Positions 1 through 9,165 of a stretch of DNA of 64,000 nucleotides are shown here, piece after piece. Each line of letters starts with the position of its first letter. Within the stretch, counting starts at the first letter, position 1. The position numbers and the translations under genes are program-made. Below the pieces are notes generated by a model. That model ran no database searches. It was given only the letters and a program-made list of their open reading frames with translations, and was not told where the DNA came from. Origin of the DNA: Mycobacterium sp. IS-1264 (GTDB lineage Bacteria > Actinomycetota > Actinomycetes > Mycobacteriales > Mycobacteriaceae); contig NZ_MBES01000016.1 in NCBI RefSeq assembly GCF_001954195.1, positions 111,918-175,917 of the forward strand. Reading direction: 5' to 3'.

Positions 1-435
1 TCGAATGCACCCGTGCTACTGGGTGTCGACGGGTCGCCCGCTTCGGAAGCGGCGACTGCCTTGGCTTTCGATGAGGCCTCCCGTCGAGGCGTTGACCTGG
101 TCGCGCTGCACGCGTGGAGTGACGTCGGGGTGTTCCCGATGCTGGGGATGGACTGGCGCGACAGCGAGGCGAAGGGGCAGGAGGTACTCGCCGAACGTCT
201 CGCGGGCTGGCAAGAACGGTATCCGGATGTGGGCGTGAAGCGATTGCTGTTCTGCGACAAGCCTTCCCGGTGGCTACTTCAGGAGTCCGAGAACGCTCAG
301 CTGGTGGTGGTCGGTAGCCACGGCCGCGGCGGTTTCCGGGGCATGCTGCTGGGCTCGGTAAGCTCCGCGGTCGCGCAATCGGCAAGAGTTCCAGTAATTG
401 TCGTCCGCGATAACGCGAGGGCCTTTAGTCCCTGA
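1..435 (+). CDS. Universal stress protein (UspA family), C-terminal domain, 5' end outside window
   Basis: The frame is open from base 1 to a TGA at 433-435, so the start lies upstream. The visible 144 residues form one complete Usp domain. It opens with VLLGVDGSPAS, and the ATP-binding pattern G-2x-G-9x-G-S/T appears as VVGSHGRGGFRGMLLGSVSS near the end, so it is probably of the nucleotide-binding class. Mycobacterial Usp proteins often carry two such domains in tandem (Rv2005c in Mtb), so this may be the second. Its stop codon lies inside a DosR-like box, and fdxA follows 56 bp later, an order resembling Rv2005c-Rv2007c. Tandem architecture is inferred. Confidence 0.9.
   Translation, partial: SNAPVLLGVDGSPASEAATALAFDEASRRGVDLVALHAWSDVGVFPMLGMDWRDSEAKGQEVLAERLAGWQERYPDVGVKRLLFCDKPSRWLLQESENAQLVVVGSHGRGGFRGMLLGSVSSAVAQSARVPVIVVRDNARAFSP
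416..435 (+). promoter_or_regulatory. DosR-box-like palindrome upstream of fdxA
   Basis: The sequence contains the core GGGCCTTTAGTCCC, which differs by one base from the core GGGACTWWAGTCCC of the DosR/DevR dormancy regulator site. The outer bases fit less well. It overlaps the last codons of the Usp gene and sits 56 bp before the fdxA start. Both Usp and fdxA families are classic DosR targets in Mtb. Assignment is by motif and context only. Confidence 0.7.
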
Positions 436-491
436 CATTGGTGCTGTTCGGCAGGCGCAAGCCCCGCCGCTGTTGGCCTAGCCTGCTGTTC

Positions 492-833
492 ATGACCTAC
501 GTGATCGGCAGAGCATGCGTCGACGAGATGGACAAGTCCTGTGTTCAGGAATGCCCGGTCGATTGCATCTACCAGGGCGCGCGAACGATGTACATCAACC
601 CCGACGAGTGCGTCGACTGTGGCGCCTGCAAGTCGATATGTCGCGTGGGAGCGATCTACTGGGAGGGCGATCTGCCCGATGACGAGCGGCAGCACCTGGA
701 CGACAATGCCGCGTTTTTCAGTGAACCGCTCGTCGGCCGCGACGGCCCGCTGGGTTCGCCAGGCGGCGCAACCAACGTGGGCCCGACGGGCGTTGACACA
801 CCGTTGATCGCCGCCATGCCGAAGATGCGCTAA
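492..833 (+). CDS. fdxA: Ferredoxin FdxA, 7Fe-type
   Basis: This 113-residue ferredoxin starts MTYVIGRACVDEMDKSC and closely resembles Mtb Rv2007c. The first cluster region has Cys9, Cys17, Cys21 and Cys25; the second has the motif CVDCGACKSIC followed by RVGAIYWEG. This arrangement binds a 3Fe-4S and a 4Fe-4S cluster and carries low-potential electrons in the cytoplasm. The ATG at 492 gives the family's usual N-terminus; a longer open frame from 438 adds an unlikely basic leader. The stop codon overlaps that of the convergent multicopper oxidase gene by four bases. Its partner redox enzyme is not evident nearby. Confidence 0.95.
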   Translation: MTYVIGRACVDEMDKSCVQECPVDCIYQGARTMYINPDECVDCGACKSICRVGAIYWEGDLPDDERQHLDDNAAFFSEPLVGRDGPLGSPGGATNVGPTGVDTPLIAAMPKMR

Positions 834-2296
834 ACGGCATGCAGCAGCGCCATGAAGCCGAAGTCCATGTGCAGCTGTTGGTGGCAGTGCAGCAGAGACA
901 GGCCGGGTTGGTTGGCGGTGAAGTCGAGGTCGATGGCTTGATAGCCGCCGACCATGGCGACGTCTTTGTGCAGCCCTGCGGTGGCCGTCCCGGCGGTGTT
1001 GGTGATTTCGAAGGTGTGCCGGTGCAGGTGGATGGGGTGCACATCGTCGGTGCCGTTGCGTAGCCGCAGCCGGCATCGTGCACCGAGCTTCAGCTCGAAC
1101 TGCGGTGTGCCCGTGCGCATATCGAACGGTGCGCCATTGAGCGTCCACTCGTTGAAGCCGTCGCGCTCCGCGTTACGTTTGCCGATCAGCAGCTCGATTG
1201 TGTGGTCGGGTGGGGCCGCCCTCGCATCAGGCTGGGTGAAGAGTCGATAGTCCCACGTGAACGGAGGCGGCGGCGCCCACTGCGGGTCGCCGGTGCTGTC
1301 CGCGTATTCGATGACCGTGCCCATGCCGTTGCCGCGATCGTCGTCGGACAGGTCGCCGAGCACCCACTTCCCGGGGCTGTCCATGTTGACGATTGCCGAG
1401 ATCCGTTCCGCCGCGCCGAGCCACAGCACCGGCACCGCAACCGGTTTGGGGAGGGGGTTGCCGTCGAGGGCCACGACGGTAAACGTATGCCCGGGCAGCG
1501 CGAGGCTGCGGTTCTCGGTGGCGCTGGCGTTGAGGACATGCAGCAGTATTCGTTGGCCCTGCTTGACTTTGATCGGTTCGCCGTGGCCGAGCATGCGGCC
1601 GTTGATCGCGAACGATCGGTAGCCAACTTCGAATCCGTGTGGTTTTCCGGAGGCTAGGGACGCGGCCATTGCCGCTTCGCCCATGCCGCGCAGCTCTGGG
1701 ATCGGTTGGCCGGCCAGGAAATTGGTAGCCATGTCGCCGCCCCTGCTGAGGGCGGGCTCGAACTCCTTGAGGGTGAGAAATACTTCTTGGTCGTAGGCAC
1801 CCGGATTGTATTTTGGTTCGATGTAGACCGGCCCGGCCAAGCCGTTGTACTGGCCCAGGCTCAGGTCCGCTCCGGGAACGAGATGGGTGTGGTAGAAGCG
1901 GAACCCGGACGGCCCCGGAGTGAACGACAGTCGGCGCATCCCGTGCGCAGGGATATACGGGGTGCCTTCCTCAGCGGAGCCGTCGACGTCGACGGGCAGC
2001 GTCTGGCCATGCCAGTGCAGTTGTTCGGGGGTGTCGGTGTCGTTGTGGACATCCACGACGACGGGTCTGCCTTCGGTGAGCCGTAGTAATGGTCCGGGGA
2101 ACTGGCCGTTGTAGAGGGTGGTGGATACCACCCGATCGGGCGCCAGCTCCACCAGACCCCGTCCGACGCGAAGCGTGTAATCGGCCTTTGCGGGCGGCCC
2201 CTGCCGGTCGCATCCCGCCGCCGTGGCAGCCGAACCGGTGGCCGCAAGCGCCGCCGCGGCTGCGCCGCGCATCAGGAAGCCGCGCCGGTCCAGCAC
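830..2296 (-). CDS. Multicopper oxidase, Tat-exported, possible lipoprotein
   Basis: This 488-residue protein has all four copper-ligand motifs: HWHG (about residue 94), HTH (about 137), HPIHLHRH (about 419) and HCHQQLHMDFG close to the C-terminus. The N-terminus, MLDRRGFLMRG, is a twin-arginine signal, and AATAAGC further on could be a lipobox, so it is likely a folded, exported and perhaps lipid-anchored oxidase. The family oxidises cuprous ions or phenolic substrates with oxygen. It is not a close match to MmcO (Rv0846c) as I recall that protein. The GTG start at 2296 puts the signal at the N-terminus. It diverges from fabG3 and converges on fdxA. Confidence 0.92.
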   Translation of the reverse strand: MLDRRGFLMRGAAAAALAATGSAATAAGCDRQGPPAKADYTLRVGRGLVELAPDRVVSTTLYNGQFPGPLLRLTEGRPVVVDVHNDTDTPEQLHWHGQTLPVDVDGSAEEGTPYIPAHGMRRLSFTPGPSGFRFYHTHLVPGADLSLGQYNGLAGPVYIEPKYNPGAYDQEVFLTLKEFEPALSRGGDMATNFLAGQPIPELRGMGEAAMAASLASGKPHGFEVGYRSFAINGRMLGHGEPIKVKQGQRILLHVLNASATENRSLALPGHTFTVVALDGNPLPKPVAVPVLWLGAAERISAIVNMDSPGKWVLGDLSDDDRGNGMGTVIEYADSTGDPQWAPPPPFTWDYRLFTQPDARAAPPDHTIELLIGKRNAERDGFNEWTLNGAPFDMRTGTPQFELKLGARCRLRLRNGTDDVHPIHLHRHTFEITNTAGTATAGLHKDVAMVGGYQAIDLDFTANQPGLSLLHCHQQLHMDFGFMALLHAV

Positions 2297-2403
2297 AGCT
2301 CAAACGGTAGCGCATCGCATCCGCCGGACAGCCCGACGAGAGCCTGGTCATCCACCAATACGCCTATGTATGGTGCGAGTACCGACACGACAGGAGAATC
2401 GAA

Positions 2404-3186
2404 GTGGCTGAACGGTTGGCGGGCAAGGTCGCACTCGTGAGTGGCGGTGCGCGGGGGATGGGCGCCTCGCACGTGCGGGCGATGACGGCCGAGGGCGCCA
2501 GGGTGGTGTTCGGCGACATCCTGGACGACGAGGGCAAGGCCGTCGCGGCGGAACTCGGTGACGCGGTCCGCTATGTGCATCTCGACGTCACCAAGCCCGA
2601 ACAATGGGAGGCGGCGGTGGCCACCGCCATCGACGAGTTCGGCGGTATCGACGTGCTGGTGAACAACGCGGGCATCCTCAACGTCGGCACCTTCGAGGAC
2701 TACGAGCTCTCCGAGTGGCAAAAGATCCTGGACGTGAACCTGACCGGGGTGTTTCTCGGCATCCGCGCGGTGGTGAAACCGATGAAGGAAGCGGGCCGAG
2801 GATCGATCATCAACATCTCCTCGATCGAGGGAATGGCCGGCACCATGGCGTGCCACGGCTACACCGCGAGCAAGTTCGGTGTCCGCGGGCTCACGAAGTC
2901 CGCGGCAATGGAATTGGGGCTCAACGGCATCCGAGTCAACTCGATTCACCCCGGACTCATCAAGACACCGATGACGCAATGGGTTCCCGACGACATCTTC
3001 CAAACCGCGTTGGGCCGCGCCGCGGACCCCGCGGAGGTCTCCAACCTCGTGGTCTATCTGGCCAGCGACGAATCCAGCTATTCGACCGGATCGGAGTTCG
3101 TCGTCGACGGAGGCACCATGGCCGGCTTGGGCCACAAGGACTTCTCGGCAATCGACGTGGCCGACCAACCCGAGTGGGTCACCTAG
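2404..3186 (+). CDS. fabG3: SDR-family NAD-dependent (hydroxysteroid) dehydrogenase, FabG3-like
   Basis: The 260-residue protein matches Mtb Rv2002 (FabG3, reported as a 20-beta-hydroxysteroid dehydrogenase) nearly end to end by recall. It has the nucleotide motif SGGARGMG, the NNAG motif, and the catalytic Ser-Tyr-Lys set (NISSIEG followed by YTASK). The C-terminal tail, ending DQPEWVT, is typical of the ortholog. The GTG at 2404 follows a GGAGA ribosome site at 2393-2397. In Mtb the gene also lies within a few genes of fdxA. Activity on steroid or other ketones is inferred from the family. Confidence 0.94.
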   Translation: MAERLAGKVALVSGGARGMGASHVRAMTAEGARVVFGDILDDEGKAVAAELGDAVRYVHLDVTKPEQWEAAVATAIDEFGGIDVLVNNAGILNVGTFEDYELSEWQKILDVNLTGVFLGIRAVVKPMKEAGRGSIINISSIEGMAGTMACHGYTASKFGVRGLTKSAAMELGLNGIRVNSIHPGLIKTPMTQWVPDDIFQTALGRAADPAEVSNLVVYLASDESSYSTGSEFVVDGGTMAGLGHKDFSAIDVADQPEWVT

Positions 3187-3192
3187 TCCGCG

Positions 3193-6102
3193 TCACGCGT
3201 TGGTCAGGGATTCTTCGGCTTTCTTGGCCGGGGTGGGCCACGGTGAGGGGACGGGGCGTTGGCGAACGCGTTGCGGCCACCAGAACCACTTGCCCAGTAG
3301 TGCGGCAATGGACGGCGTCATCAGCGACCGGACGATCAGGGTGTCGAAGAGCAGACCGAGGCCGATGGTGGTGCCGACCTGTCCGATGACGGTGAGCTCA
3401 CTGACCGCCATGGTCATCATCGTGAAGGCGAACACCAATCCCGCCGAGGTGACCACCGAACCGGTTCCGCCCATGGATCGGATGATGCCGGTGTTCAGCC
3501 CGGCGTGGATCTCCTCCTTGAACCGCGCCACCAATAGCAGGTTGTAGTCGGCGCCCACGGCAAGCAGGATGATGACCGACATCGCGAGCACCATCCAGTG
3601 CAGCTCAATCCCGATCAGGTGCTGCCAGATCAGCACCGACAGCCCGAACGACGCGCCCAGTGAAAGCAGGACGGTGCCCACGATGACCGCCGACGCCACC
3701 ACGCCTCGCGTGATGATGAGCATGATGATGAAAATCAGGCACAGCGAGGCGATTCCGGCGATCAACAGGTCGTAGGTGTTGCCGTCACTGAGGTCCTTGT
3801 ACATCGAAGCCGTGCCGGCGAGGTAGATCTTCGAGCCCTCCAACGGGGTGCCCTTGAGCGCCTCGTAGGCGGCCTTCTTGATGGCACCGATGTGCGAAAT
3901 GCCTTCCTGCGACATCGGATCGCCGTCATGGCTGATGATGAAACGCACGGCATGGCCGTCGGGGGAGAGGAAGTTCTTCATGCCCTTCTTGAACTCGGCG
4001 TTGTTGAACGTCTCCGGCGGCAGATAGAACGAGTCGTCATTCTTGGACGCGTCGAAAGCCTTGCCCATGGCGTTGGAGTTCTTCTGCGCCTCGTTCTGCT
4101 GGTCCTGCAGACCCTTCTGGGTCGAATACATGGTCAGCATCGTGGTTTTCATGGCCTTCATGTTGTCGATCATCGAGGGCATCAACGCCACCATCTGCGG
4201 CATCAGCGTGTCGAGGTGATCCATGACGGGCAGCAGGCTCTGGATGTCGTCGGTCATCGTGTCGATCCCGTCGAGGGCGTCGAAGACCGAACGCAGCGAC
4301 CAGCACACCGGGATGTCGTAGCAATGCTTTTCCCAGTAGAAGTAGCTACGGATGGGCCGGAAGAAGTCCTCGAAATCGGCCATCTTGTTCCGTAGGTCTT
4401 CGATGTCGATGGTCATGTCGTGCATCTTTTGCACCATCACATGCATATCGTTGGACATCTGCACGGTGATGCTCTGCATCTTGACCATGCTGTCGATGGT
4501 CGACTGCATCATGTCGGCCTGGCGCAGCATGTCGGCCATCTGGTCCGCCTGATACTTCTGGTTCATCTGCTGGGTGACGGCCTGCATGCTGATCTGAAAG
4601 GGGATCGAGGTGTGCTCGATCGGCGTGCCCTGCGGCCGTGTAATGGCTTGCACGCGGCCGATTCCCGGCACCCGGAAGACCGACTTGGCAATCTTGTCGA
4701 TGACCAGGAAGTCCGCCGAGTTACGCAGATCGTGATCGCTTTCGATCATCAGCACCTCGGGATTCATCCGCGCCTGCGAGAAGTGGCGATCCGCCGCCGC
4801 GTATCCCTCGTTGGCGGGTAGATCGGTGGGCAGGTAGGTGCGGTCGTTGTAGTTGGTGCGGTATCCCGGCAGGGTCAGCAGGCCGACGAGCGCCACTCCG
4901 ATCGTCATCACCAGGATTGGTCCGGGCCAGCGGACGACGAGCGCGCCGACCTTGCGCCACCCGCGAATCCGTTGCGTTCTGCGGGGTTCCAGCGTCTTGC
5001 CGAACCGGGTTGCCACCGAGATGACCGCTGGGCCCAGCGTCAACGCCGCCGCCACCACGACCACCATGCCGATGGCCAACGGGATGCCCAGCGTCTGGAA
5101 ATACGGCAGGTTCGTGAAGTGCAGGCAGAACGTCGCGCCGGCGATGGTCAATCCCGAGCCCAGCACGACATGTGCGGTACCGCCGAACATGTTGTAGTAG
5201 GCGTCTTCTCGCGACTCGCCGAGGGATCGGGCCTCCTGATATCGACCTATAAGAAAGATCGCGTAGTCGGTGGCCGCAGCGATGGCCAACGTGACCAACA
5301 GGTTGGTGGCGAACGTGGAGAGCCCGATGATCTTGAAGTAACCCAGGAAAGCGACCATTCCGCGCGCGGCCGAGAGCTCGAGCACCACCATCACCAGCGT
5401 GAGCAGCACCGTGACGATCGACCGATAGACCAACAGCAGCATCGCGATGATCACCGTGAACGTGGCAGCGGTGATGACTTGCAGGCTGCGGTCGCCGGCC
5501 ACGTGCTGATCCGCCGACAGCGCCGCAGGCCCGGTGACGTAGGCCTTTACCCCGTGGGGCGGGGGGACGCTCTTGACGATGTCTTGCACGGCCTCGACCG
5601 ATTCGTTGGCCAAGGCTTCGCCCTGGTTACCGGCGAGGTAGACCTGAACGTAGGCGGCCTTGCCGTCGTTGCTCTGGGCACCGGCGCCGGTCAGCGGATC
5701 GCTCCACATATCTTGAACGTGCTCAACGTGTTTCGTGTCGGCGTCGAGCTTTTTGACGATCTGGTCGTAATAAGTGTGGGCGTCGGCACCCAGTGGCTGT
5801 TGGCCCTCCAAGACGATCATCACCGAGCTGTTGGATTTGTACTCGTTGAACACCGCGCCCATACGCTTGGTCGCGACGACGGACTGGGCGTCGTCGGGAG
5901 CCATCGACACCGAGCGCATTTTGCCGACCTCGTCCAACTGGGGCACGGCTACGTTGAGCACACCGATGAGAGCGATCCAACCCAGGATGATGGGTATGCC
6001 GAACTTTCGGATGATCCGCGGGATCGACGGTCGCGCTTTGTGTTTCGCGACGGGGATGACATCGGTGCGGGCGTCGGCCGTGTCTTCAGTGGTTGTGCTC
6101 AT
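3193..6102 (-). CDS. MmpL-family RND transporter
   Basis: This 969-residue permease is the length of MmpL4/MmpL5. It has an N-terminal membrane segment after a polar head, a first periplasmic porter region, a membrane bundle (about residues 205-400), a large helical Met- and Gln-rich periplasmic domain (about 520-690, MmpL-specific coiled coil), and a second membrane bundle to the C-terminus. It probably uses the proton gradient to export a lipid, siderophore or drug. Its start overlaps the mmpS stop by four bases (ATGA), so the two are co-translated. A TetR gene upstream fits known drug-inducible MmpS/MmpL pumps. The substrate cannot be read from sequence. Confidence 0.96.
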   Translation of the reverse strand: MSTTTEDTADARTDVIPVAKHKARPSIPRIIRKFGIPIILGWIALIGVLNVAVPQLDEVGKMRSVSMAPDDAQSVVATKRMGAVFNEYKSNSSVMIVLEGQQPLGADAHTYYDQIVKKLDADTKHVEHVQDMWSDPLTGAGAQSNDGKAAYVQVYLAGNQGEALANESVEAVQDIVKSVPPPHGVKAYVTGPAALSADQHVAGDRSLQVITAATFTVIIAMLLLVYRSIVTVLLTLVMVVLELSAARGMVAFLGYFKIIGLSTFATNLLVTLAIAAATDYAIFLIGRYQEARSLGESREDAYYNMFGGTAHVVLGSGLTIAGATFCLHFTNLPYFQTLGIPLAIGMVVVVAAALTLGPAVISVATRFGKTLEPRRTQRIRGWRKVGALVVRWPGPILVMTIGVALVGLLTLPGYRTNYNDRTYLPTDLPANEGYAAADRHFSQARMNPEVLMIESDHDLRNSADFLVIDKIAKSVFRVPGIGRVQAITRPQGTPIEHTSIPFQISMQAVTQQMNQKYQADQMADMLRQADMMQSTIDSMVKMQSITVQMSNDMHVMVQKMHDMTIDIEDLRNKMADFEDFFRPIRSYFYWEKHCYDIPVCWSLRSVFDALDGIDTMTDDIQSLLPVMDHLDTLMPQMVALMPSMIDNMKAMKTTMLTMYSTQKGLQDQQNEAQKNSNAMGKAFDASKNDDSFYLPPETFNNAEFKKGMKNFLSPDGHAVRFIISHDGDPMSQEGISHIGAIKKAAYEALKGTPLEGSKIYLAGTASMYKDLSDGNTYDLLIAGIASLCLIFIIMLIITRGVVASAVIVGTVLLSLGASFGLSVLIWQHLIGIELHWMVLAMSVIILLAVGADYNLLLVARFKEEIHAGLNTGIIRSMGGTGSVVTSAGLVFAFTMMTMAVSELTVIGQVGTTIGLGLLFDTLIVRSLMTPSIAALLGKWFWWPQRVRQRPVPSPWPTPAKKAEESLTNA

Positions 6103-6533
6103 GCGGATTTCACCAAGCAGAAGGTCAGGGCGTGAACGCCGTTAACTGTTTTCTCGTCCTTGACTTCGTCGTCGATGGTGATGCGGCACCCGAGGTAGTC
6201 GCCGTCGCTTTGGGCTGAGAGGTTCGGGAAGACCGAAGGGGCGGTAGTGCTCAGGACCAGCGTCCAGGGGAGCGGCGCGGCGTCGACCCGCGTCGGGTCG
6301 GCGTTGAGATCCAGGTAGTTCACGTTCGCGTGGCTTGCCGAACCGAAGACCTCGTACTTGACGACCTTGGGCTTGAACGGCTTGGAATCATCGAGCCGCG
6401 GGCTTGTCATCACGCCGGTGTCGTGGGCGCCGAAAAACGACTTGACCCGGACCACCGCAAAGCCGCCGACAACCACGACGGCCACAATCAACAGCGGCAA
6501 CCACGCATTTCGCAGAGCCTTTGACGTCTGCAC
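6099..6533 (-). CDS. MmpS-family accessory membrane protein
   Basis: This is a 144-residue single-pass protein. It has a short basic N-terminus, one membrane helix (about residues 12-30, [17 protein letters not shown]) and an exported beta-rich domain starting with VKYEVFGSA and containing paired cysteines (GCRITIDD and TFCLVKSA), as in MmpS4/MmpS5. MmpS proteins pair with the co-encoded MmpL in transport. The gene opens the mmpS-mmpL operon. The 247-bp space upstream carries a perfect long palindrome at 6729-6755, a likely operator. Confidence 0.94.
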   Translation of the reverse strand: MQTSKALRNAWLPLLIVAVVVVGGFAVVRVKSFFGAHDTGVMTSPRLDDSKPFKPKVVKYEVFGSASHANVNYLDLNADPTRVDAAPLPWTLVLSTTAPSVFPNLSAQSDGDYLGCRITIDDEVKDEKTVNGVHALTFCLVKSA

Positions 6534-6728
6534 TTGGGTGATTCCCTTCCTTACCGCGCGACGGTGATGTGGTCGGCGAGAACGTTCCCCCCGGGCGGAA
6601 TCGTGGCCGGGTGGGCGCGCGATTTACACCGCCCAGCAATGAAATTCGGCGATTGGCGTGATTCGTGCGCATCGACCCCCACCTCGCATTGCGGAGGCCT
6701 TCTCGAGTACCGCAACCAGAGCATAGTA

Positions 6729-6755
6729 CATGATGTGCATATCTTGCACATCATG
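6729..6755. promoter_or_regulatory. Candidate TetR operator O1 upstream of mmpS
   Basis: Perfect inverted repeat with 11-bp arms, CATGATGTGCA and TGCACATCATG, separated by TATCT. It lies 26 bp after the tetR stop and about 195 bp upstream of the mmpS start. The central TGTGCA-N5-TGCACA resembles a second site at the tetR start, which supports binding by that regulator. Confidence 0.72.
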
Positions 6756-6780
6756 CAATATTCAGGTGCGGTGTTTCAGA

Positions 6781-7389
6781 TCACTTCGTGAAGATGCTGT
6801 TGACCAGCGCCGCGGCCCGCTCCACATAGGGCATCGGCGTGTCGTCGGGGTCTTTCGGCTTCCCGCTTGCCCACTTCTCGATGCCCGAACGCACGGCCGT
6901 CAACGCCAGCGCGGAGATCAGGGCGGCCATCTCGTCGTCGGGACGCATCGCCTGGCGGCGGACGATGATGTCGGTCAATTGGTTCTGGAATCGCTCCAGC
7001 TCGGCCAGGAATGCCGCCAGCACCGCGGGGGAGGTCTTGGCGAGTTCGAGCATGCCGGTGGCCTGCTCGCGCCGTGGCGGCGTGTCACGGAGATGATGCG
7101 CGGCCAGGGCGATCAGCTCCGCCAACACCACCGAGTAGGGGGCGGGTCCGGCGGCGACGAAGTCCGCGGCCAGCTCGGGCGGGAGGTCCGAGGGCCCATA
7201 GGCGATCGCGGACTCCTTGTTCGGGAAGTAGTTGAAGAACGTGCGCGTCGACAGTCCGGCTTCGACGCAGATTTCCTCGATGGTCACCTTGTCGAAGCCG
7301 CGTTCTTGTGCCAGGCGCACCGCGGCGTCGCGGATGTCCGCGCTGGTCTGGCGGCGACGGCGCTCGCGCAGACCCACCTGATTGGTCAT
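6781..7389 (-). CDS. TetR-family regulator, probable repressor of mmpS-mmpL
   Basis: This 202-residue protein has an N-terminal TetR helix-turn-helix: ADIRDAAVRLAQERGFDKVT, then IEEICVEAGLSTRTFFNYFPNK. The variable C-terminal half should bind the inducer. The ATG at 7389 is chosen because the homology begins there; the frame upstream has no TetR features. It lies directly upstream of mmpS on the same strand. Matching candidate operators stand before mmpS and just before its own start, suggesting joint repression and autoregulation. M. abscessus has TetR-controlled MmpS/MmpL pumps of this kind; equivalence is inferred. Confidence 0.9.
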   Translation of the reverse strand: MTNQVGLRERRRRQTSADIRDAAVRLAQERGFDKVTIEEICVEAGLSTRTFFNYFPNKESAIAYGPSDLPPELAADFVAAGPAPYSVVLAELIALAAHHLRDTPPRREQATGMLELAKTSPAVLAAFLAELERFQNQLTDIIVRRQAMRPDDEMAALISALALTAVRSGIEKWASGKPKDPDDTPMPYVERAAALVNSIFTK

Positions 7390-7398
7390 AACCCTATA

Positions 7399-7415
7399 GT
7401 TGCACGTTCTGCACA
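7399..7415. promoter_or_regulatory. Candidate TetR operator O2 at tetR start
   Basis: GTTGCA-N5-TGCACA lies 10-26 bp upstream of the tetR ATG. It matches the centre of the 6729-6755 palindrome at 10 of 12 half-site bases with the same five-base spacer. Its position fits autorepression. Confidence 0.55.
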
Positions 7416-7534
7416 CTTTGCAGTCAACTGGCGCCCAGTGAATTCGGCTGGACCGCTGACGGCCCTGCCGGCACCGCACGGGCTCCCGGCCGCCGGCATC
7501 ACCGAAAACCATTCAACGGCAATGCGATTCGATG

Positions 7535-8476
7535 TCAGGGGGACAGGTTTCCGGTGGGCGCGGCGAGGGCGGCCCATAGGTGATCGCGTTGGCTGGCGAA
7601 GAAGTTCACCGATATCGGAGCCTTGTCCGCGATCTGGTCGAACGCATGAAATGCGCCCGGGACGATCTCCTCGTGGACGCTGACACCCGCCTCGCGTAAG
7701 CGTCGCGCGTACTCGAGACACTCCTGATAGAACAGGTCCAGCGTCCCGACACCGATCCACGCCGGCGGCAGGCCGGTCAAATCTTCCCGGCGCGCCGGCA
7801 CCGCCTCCTTCGGGTCCGCGCCGTCGAGGTACCAGCGCCAGGCCAACTGGTTGTCGGATTCGGTCCACATGATCCGCTTCAGACCGTCGCGTGTGGTGCC
7901 CGTGCGATCGTCGAGCATCGGATAGACGAGCATCTGGTACGCGAGTTTGACGTCGCCGCGATCGTGCGCACGCTGTGCCACCGCGGCCGCGAAATGTCCA
8001 CCGGCACTTGCCCCGCCGACGGCGACGCGATCGGGGTCCACCCATGGCTGGCGCGCCAGCCACCGCAGCGCCGCATAGCAGTCTTCCACCGGTGTGGGAT
8101 ACGGATGTTCGGGAGCGAGTCGATATTCGACCGCCGCCACCGCGACACCGGTGAGGCGGGACAGCTTGCGGCAGTACTTGTCGTCCTGCACGGCGGTCCC
8201 CATGATCGTGCCGCCGCCGTGGATCCACAGCAGCGCCGGCGCCCGATCGGGAAGGCCCGTCGGTCGATGGAGGCGGACCTTGACGTGTTCGTCGACCGCG
8301 ACCACCGGTATGTTGCGGAGTCGGCCCGCGTTGCCCATCAGCAGCATCAGCGCCCGCTGGACTCTGTAGCCGCGGTGCAGGGCATACCCCCGGGGCAAGA
8401 AGGGGGCCACCTTGCGCAAGCCGGGATCCAACGCTCGCCGTGACGTGAAGGGTTTGTCGGACGATCTTCTTGCCAT
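7535..8476 (-). CDS. Alpha/beta-hydrolase, HSL/Lip-type esterase
   Basis: This 313-residue hormone-sensitive-lipase-like hydrolase has the oxyanion motif HGGG (LLWIHGGGTIMG), the nucleophile elbow GGASAGG, and a C-terminal Asp/His pair (GTLDLFYQE and PGAFHAFD). Such mycobacterial enzymes cleave short-chain esters. The ATG at 8476 was chosen because upstream codons are Arg/Pro-rich and unlike the family. It lies 89 bp downstream of the methyltransferase on the same strand and may be the last gene of the sigma-factor operon. The substrate is unknown. Confidence 0.9.
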   Translation of the reverse strand: MARRSSDKPFTSRRALDPGLRKVAPFLPRGYALHRGYRVQRALMLLMGNAGRLRNIPVVAVDEHVKVRLHRPTGLPDRAPALLWIHGGGTIMGTAVQDDKYCRKLSRLTGVAVAAVEYRLAPEHPYPTPVEDCYAALRWLARQPWVDPDRVAVGGASAGGHFAAAVAQRAHDRGDVKLAYQMLVYPMLDDRTGTTRDGLKRIMWTESDNQLAWRWYLDGADPKEAVPARREDLTGLPPAWIGVGTLDLFYQECLEYARRLREAGVSVHEEIVPGAFHAFDQIADKAPISVNFFASQRDHLWAALAAPTGNLSP

Positions 8477-8565
8477 GGATGCCCTCTGCTCCGGTGCCAG
8501 GCCACGTTGACCATACACAGCGGAAACAGCCTCGATGCAGGAATTCGCCAGGGACGGCGCAGCCG

Positions 8566-9165
8566 TCAGGGCCGCTCGAGGTCGAGCAGAACGCGCTTGG
8601 CGTCGGGCCCACCGCGGTACGCACCGACGGCTCCGTCGGATCGGATCACCCGGTGGCACGGCACGACGATCGGGATCGGGTTCGTCGCGCACGCGGTGCC
8701 GACGGCGCGCACCGCCTTGGGAGAGCCGGACAGCCGGGCCAGCGTGGCATAGCTGGTGGTGGTGCCGTAGCCGATGTCGGCGTTGAGGCGTTCCAGCACC
8801 GTGCGCCGAAATCCCTGCGACAGCGACCAGTCCAGCGCGACGTCGAAGCTTCGGCGCCGGCCGGCGAAGAATTCCTCGAGTTGCCGCGCAACCGGATCCA
8901 GCCGCGCGGGCGCCTCGAGCACTCGCGGGCTGATGCGCGCGGAGAGGTTCTGCAGCACGGCGTCGGGACTTTCGTTGGCGAATGCGACCCGCAGCAAGCC
9001 GAGTGGGGTCGCCGCCAACAGCAGCGGGCCGAGCGCGGAATCCACTGTGCGATAGGCGATGTCGAGTAGATCGCCGTTCTGGGCGTCCCTTTCCAGGCGC
9101 GCGTGCAGCCGCTTGAGATGAGCCGGGTCAACGGGGAAGTGCCGGGACAGGCTTGGTGTGGTCAT
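8566..9165 (-). CDS. Methylated-DNA-protein-cysteine methyltransferase (Ogt-like), copy 1
   Basis: This 199-residue protein carries the suicide alkyl-acceptor motif IVVPCHRVI and the DNA-binding segment around GTTTSYATLARLSGSPKAVRAVG; together these define O6-alkylguanine-DNA alkyltransferases. It takes the alkyl group onto the active Cys once. The N-terminal region (PVDPAHLKRLHARLERDAQ) extends beyond the minimal domain. Its start overlaps the stop of the ECF sigma-factor gene by four bases (positions 9162-9165), so the two are translationally coupled. A second methyltransferase lies 1.4 kb away. Confidence 0.95.
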   Translation of the reverse strand: MTTPSLSRHFPVDPAHLKRLHARLERDAQNGDLLDIAYRTVDSALGPLLLAATPLGLLRVAFANESPDAVLQNLSARISPRVLEAPARLDPVARQLEEFFAGRRRSFDVALDWSLSQGFRRTVLERLNADIGYGTTTSYATLARLSGSPKAVRAVGTACATNPIPIVVPCHRVIRSDGAVGAYRGGPDAKRVLLDLERP

